A DNA stretch of 7,462 nucleotides from JANMMJ01 sp964543235. Lineage in GTDB: Bacteria > Pseudomonadota > Alphaproteobacteria > Rhizobiales > Aestuariivirgaceae. Positions 6,431 to 7,462 of this stretch are shown here, piece by piece. The notes below the pieces were generated by a model that saw only the letters and a program-made list of their open reading frames with translations, ran no database searches and had not been told where the DNA came from. Where the stretch lies: positions 1 to 7,462 of the forward strand of contig CAZIXE010000109.1 of assembly GCA_964543235.1 (NCBI GenBank), in the 5' to 3' direction. The translations under genes were made by a program, and so were the position numbers. The stretch's first letter is position 1; every line of letters starts with the position of its first letter.

Positions 6431-6460
6431 TTGACATGTTCGAGGGGCGCTGCTATCTAT
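6431..6460 (+). promoter_or_regulatory. Probable sigma-70 promoter for the right-hand unit
   Basis: TTGACA (6431-6436) is a perfect -35 box. A 17-bp spacer leads to TATCTA (6454-6459), inside GCTATCTA, which fits the GCTA-type -10 region of alphaproteobacteria. Transcription would start near 6466, about 25 bases before the ribosome site and ATG of the possible small ORF at 6491. It is the best consensus promoter in the window. Confidence 0.55.
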
Positions 6461-6490
6461 ATCCTCAGACGGTTCCACAGGGAGGGGACG

Positions 6491-6835
6491 ATGTCGACAG
6501 CGTCTCGCAATCGCGGAACAGTCAGCGGCGGCCGCGCCGGCTGGAAAAACGCGCCAGCCGTCCCGGCAGCTTCCGGGGCGACCCTTCGGCACTACGACCC
6601 GAGCGCTTCACCGCGAATGGACAGGGCGTCCGGATTGCCCGCGGGCCATTCCCGCCTTCCGCACGCACCGCCAAAGTGCAAACCGGTGGCCAAAATCGCC
6701 GCGCCAGGACGTCCGGGCCTCGTGCCCGTTGAATATTCAGGACTGCATGAGCCCGGGCTCCGGCATTCCCCTCCCGCTTTTTCCCGGCCGCCCCCAGAAC
6801 GGAGGTCCACATGCCCTTCCAGCGCCACCCCTTGA
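6491..6835 (+). CDS. Possible small Pro/Arg/Ser-rich protein, unrecognised
   Basis: The ATG at 6491 is preceded by an excellent ribosome site, GGGAGGGGACG, and lies about 25 bases after the probable start site of the 6431 promoter. The frame runs 114 residues and is rich in Pro, Arg, Ser and Ala, with no domain, signal or membrane segment that I recognise. Third-position G+C is only moderately high and falls off towards the end. Another plus frame is also open to 6732 with similar composition, so coding status is uncertain. It overlaps the next gene by 25 bp. Its TGA (6833-6835) overlaps an internal ATG of that gene (6835-6837), an arrangement seen in translational coupling. It could instead be the leader of that gene, with no protein made. 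If so, 6466-6810 is a long untranslated region. Confidence 0.3.
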   Translation: MSTASRNRGTVSGGRAGWKNAPAVPAASGATLRHYDPSASPRMDRASGLPAGHSRLPHAPPKCKPVAKIAAPGRPGLVPVEYSGLHEPGLRHSPPAFSRPPPERRSTCPSSATP

Positions 6836-7215
6836 TGCAGCGCGTCCGCGAGACGCCGCTCGAGCGATGCCCCAACCTTGCCTGCCGCCGCGCCGGCACC
6901 TGCCGGGCGCCGGATCCCGTCTGGCAATGCCGCAAGTATGTTTACGAGATCAACGAGTGGCGCCTGCATTTGGCGCGCAAGATCGAGCGGCTGTACCGGG
7001 AGTGGGAGCGTGATCATCCCGAGGAGGCCAGGGCCCTGCGCGGCAAACCCTTGCCGGACTGGTCGACCGAAGCGCTTCCGGCCATCCGCGAGGCGATGGC
7101 CGAGGTCAAGGCCGAACGGGCCAGGTTGGCCGGCCAGGCGGCGCTTCAGGCCGCCGAAACCGCTCCCGCCGCTGCGCCGTCGGCACCCGCCACCACTCGC
7201 CGGCCCCGGAACTAG
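6811..7215 (+). CDS. Small four-cysteine protein with charged helices, function unknown
   Basis: This 134-residue protein starts at an ATG with GGAGG (6801-6805) five bases upstream. Four cysteines lie near the N-terminus: Cys20, Cys25, Cys31 and Cys40, spaced C-x4-C-x5-C-x8-C within ERCPNLACRRAGTC and the following WQC. This could be a small zinc-binding knuckle. Residues 44-75 (from VYEINEWRLHLARKIERLYR) and about 90-115 form charged helices that could be coiled. The tail (about 116-134) is Ala/Pro-rich and ends in basic residues. I do not recognise a named family. Similar short cysteine-containing proteins with a CRRAG motif are, as I recall, common hypotheticals in Hyphomicrobiales. An alternative start at residue 9 (6835) would keep all four cysteines. 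Confidence 0.65.
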   Translation: MPFQRHPLMQRVRETPLERCPNLACRRAGTCRAPDPVWQCRKYVYEINEWRLHLARKIERLYREWERDHPEEARALRGKPLPDWSTEALPAIREAMAEVKAERARLAGQAALQAAETAPAAAPSAPATTRRPRN

Positions 7216-7378
7216 GCTGGCATGGCCGGCACATGTGCTCCGCAAAGTCGCAGAAATGGGCGGGGACCGGCCGCCGCTACATGCGCCGCGCGCATGCCTC
7301 CCATATCCCGGAAACCCTTGCCGGGCAGCATGGCAGAATGCATCATTTTTCCGTCGCGAGTCACTGCGGCAGCGGAAG
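7216..7378. other. Intergenic stretch between convergent genes, with hairpins
   Basis: No gene is seen. CATGCGC (7280-7286) and GCGCATG (7290-7296) form a perfect 7-bp stem with a 3-nt loop. A second short stem, CCCGG-N9-CCGGG, follows from about 7307, and a run of five T occurs at 7346-7350, too far from either stem for a standard intrinsic terminator. GCACATGTGC at 7229-7238 is a 10-bp palindrome. These may act as weak bidirectional termination signals between the two convergent genes. Confidence 0.3.
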
Positions 7379-7462
7379 TTACTCCCTCCCCTTGTATCTT
7401 TCCGCTTGTCTTCCGGTACCCTGCTTCATCAGGTTCCGGATCTGCCCAAGGTGGGCGAGTTC
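7379..7462 (-). CDS. 3' end of an unidentified gene, cut by the window edge
   Basis: Reading leftward from the right edge, an open frame encodes 27 residues (ELAHLGQIRNLMKQGTGRQA then ERYKGRE) before a TAA at 7381-7379. The segment looks like an amphipathic helix followed by a charged tail, a common C-terminal pattern, and codon use is compatible with a real gene. Nothing in these residues identifies the family. It converges on the four-cysteine protein gene. The short length makes chance openness possible. Confidence 0.4.
   Translation of the reverse strand, partial: ELAHLGQIRNLMKQGTGRQAERYKGRE

Noticed and set aside
6522..7245. Minus-strand frames (6522-6935 and 6592-7245) opposite the four-cysteine gene
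   Set aside because: They lack a good ribosome site and recognisable motifs, and they overlap a plus-strand gene with a good start. The uncertain coding status of 6491-6810 leaves a small doubt.
7..7399. 11-bp inverted match between AGATACAAGGG (7-17) and CCCTTGTATCT (7389-7399) at the two ends of the window
   Set aside because: A match of this length is expected by chance in a 7.4-kb window compared with itself. There is no other sign of a mobile element.
1..7462. CRISPR array, IS element, prophage, tRNA or rRNA
   Set aside because: I found no regularly spaced repeats with unique spacers, transposase or phage motifs, or tRNA T-loop sequence in the intergenic regions.

Overview
The window is GC-rich (roughly two thirds G+C) with strong G/C preference at third codon positions. 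It carries recognisable enzymes of the serine cycle for one-carbon assimilation. Gene content and protein similarity point to an alphaproteobacterium of the Hyphomicrobiales type, related in this locus to methylotrophs such as Methylobacterium/Methylorubrum. This taxonomic call is an inference; no rRNA or other marker gene is present.

Layout. Positions 1-123 hold a degenerate 28-bp tandem repeat that folds into hairpins, just after the last gene of a leftward operon. Positions 124-3411 are that operon, read on the minus strand in the order sgaA (serine-glyoxylate aminotransferase), mtkA and mtkB (malate-CoA ligase beta and alpha). The genes are tightly packed: 13 bp between sgaA and mtkA, and a 4-bp ATGA overlap between mtkA and mtkB. 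A 180-bp intergenic region follows, with several dyads. Then, on the plus strand, come an orphan NarL/LuxR-type response regulator (3592-4227) and mclA, malyl-CoA lyase (4339-5322). mclA has its own promoter-like region, in which a perfect 7-bp inverted repeat flanks a TTGACA box. mclA converges, with only 4 bp between stop codons, on a minus-strand TPR protein resembling the ST7 family (5327-6232). The right part (6233-7462) is less certain. It contains a promoter-like sequence, a possible small ORF (6491-6835), a small four-cysteine protein (6811-7215), and the 3' end of a minus-strand gene that enters from the right edge.

How the genes work together. SgaA transfers the amino group of serine to glyoxylate, giving hydroxypyruvate and glycine. 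MtkAB activates malate to malyl-CoA with ATP. MclA splits malyl-CoA into acetyl-CoA and glyoxylate, and the glyoxylate returns to SgaA. The window therefore holds the glyoxylate-regenerating half of the cycle. The usual companions hprA, mtdA, fch, ppc and glyA are not here. The response regulator lies between the two transcription units, so it is a reasonable candidate for controlling both, but it lacks some canonical phosphorylation residues and no kinase is visible.

I see no CRISPR array, insertion sequence, phage gene, tRNA or rRNA. The parts most worth a second look are the atypical regulator with its nearby dyads, the hairpin repeat after mtkB, and the promoter/small-ORF/four-cysteine unit on the right.
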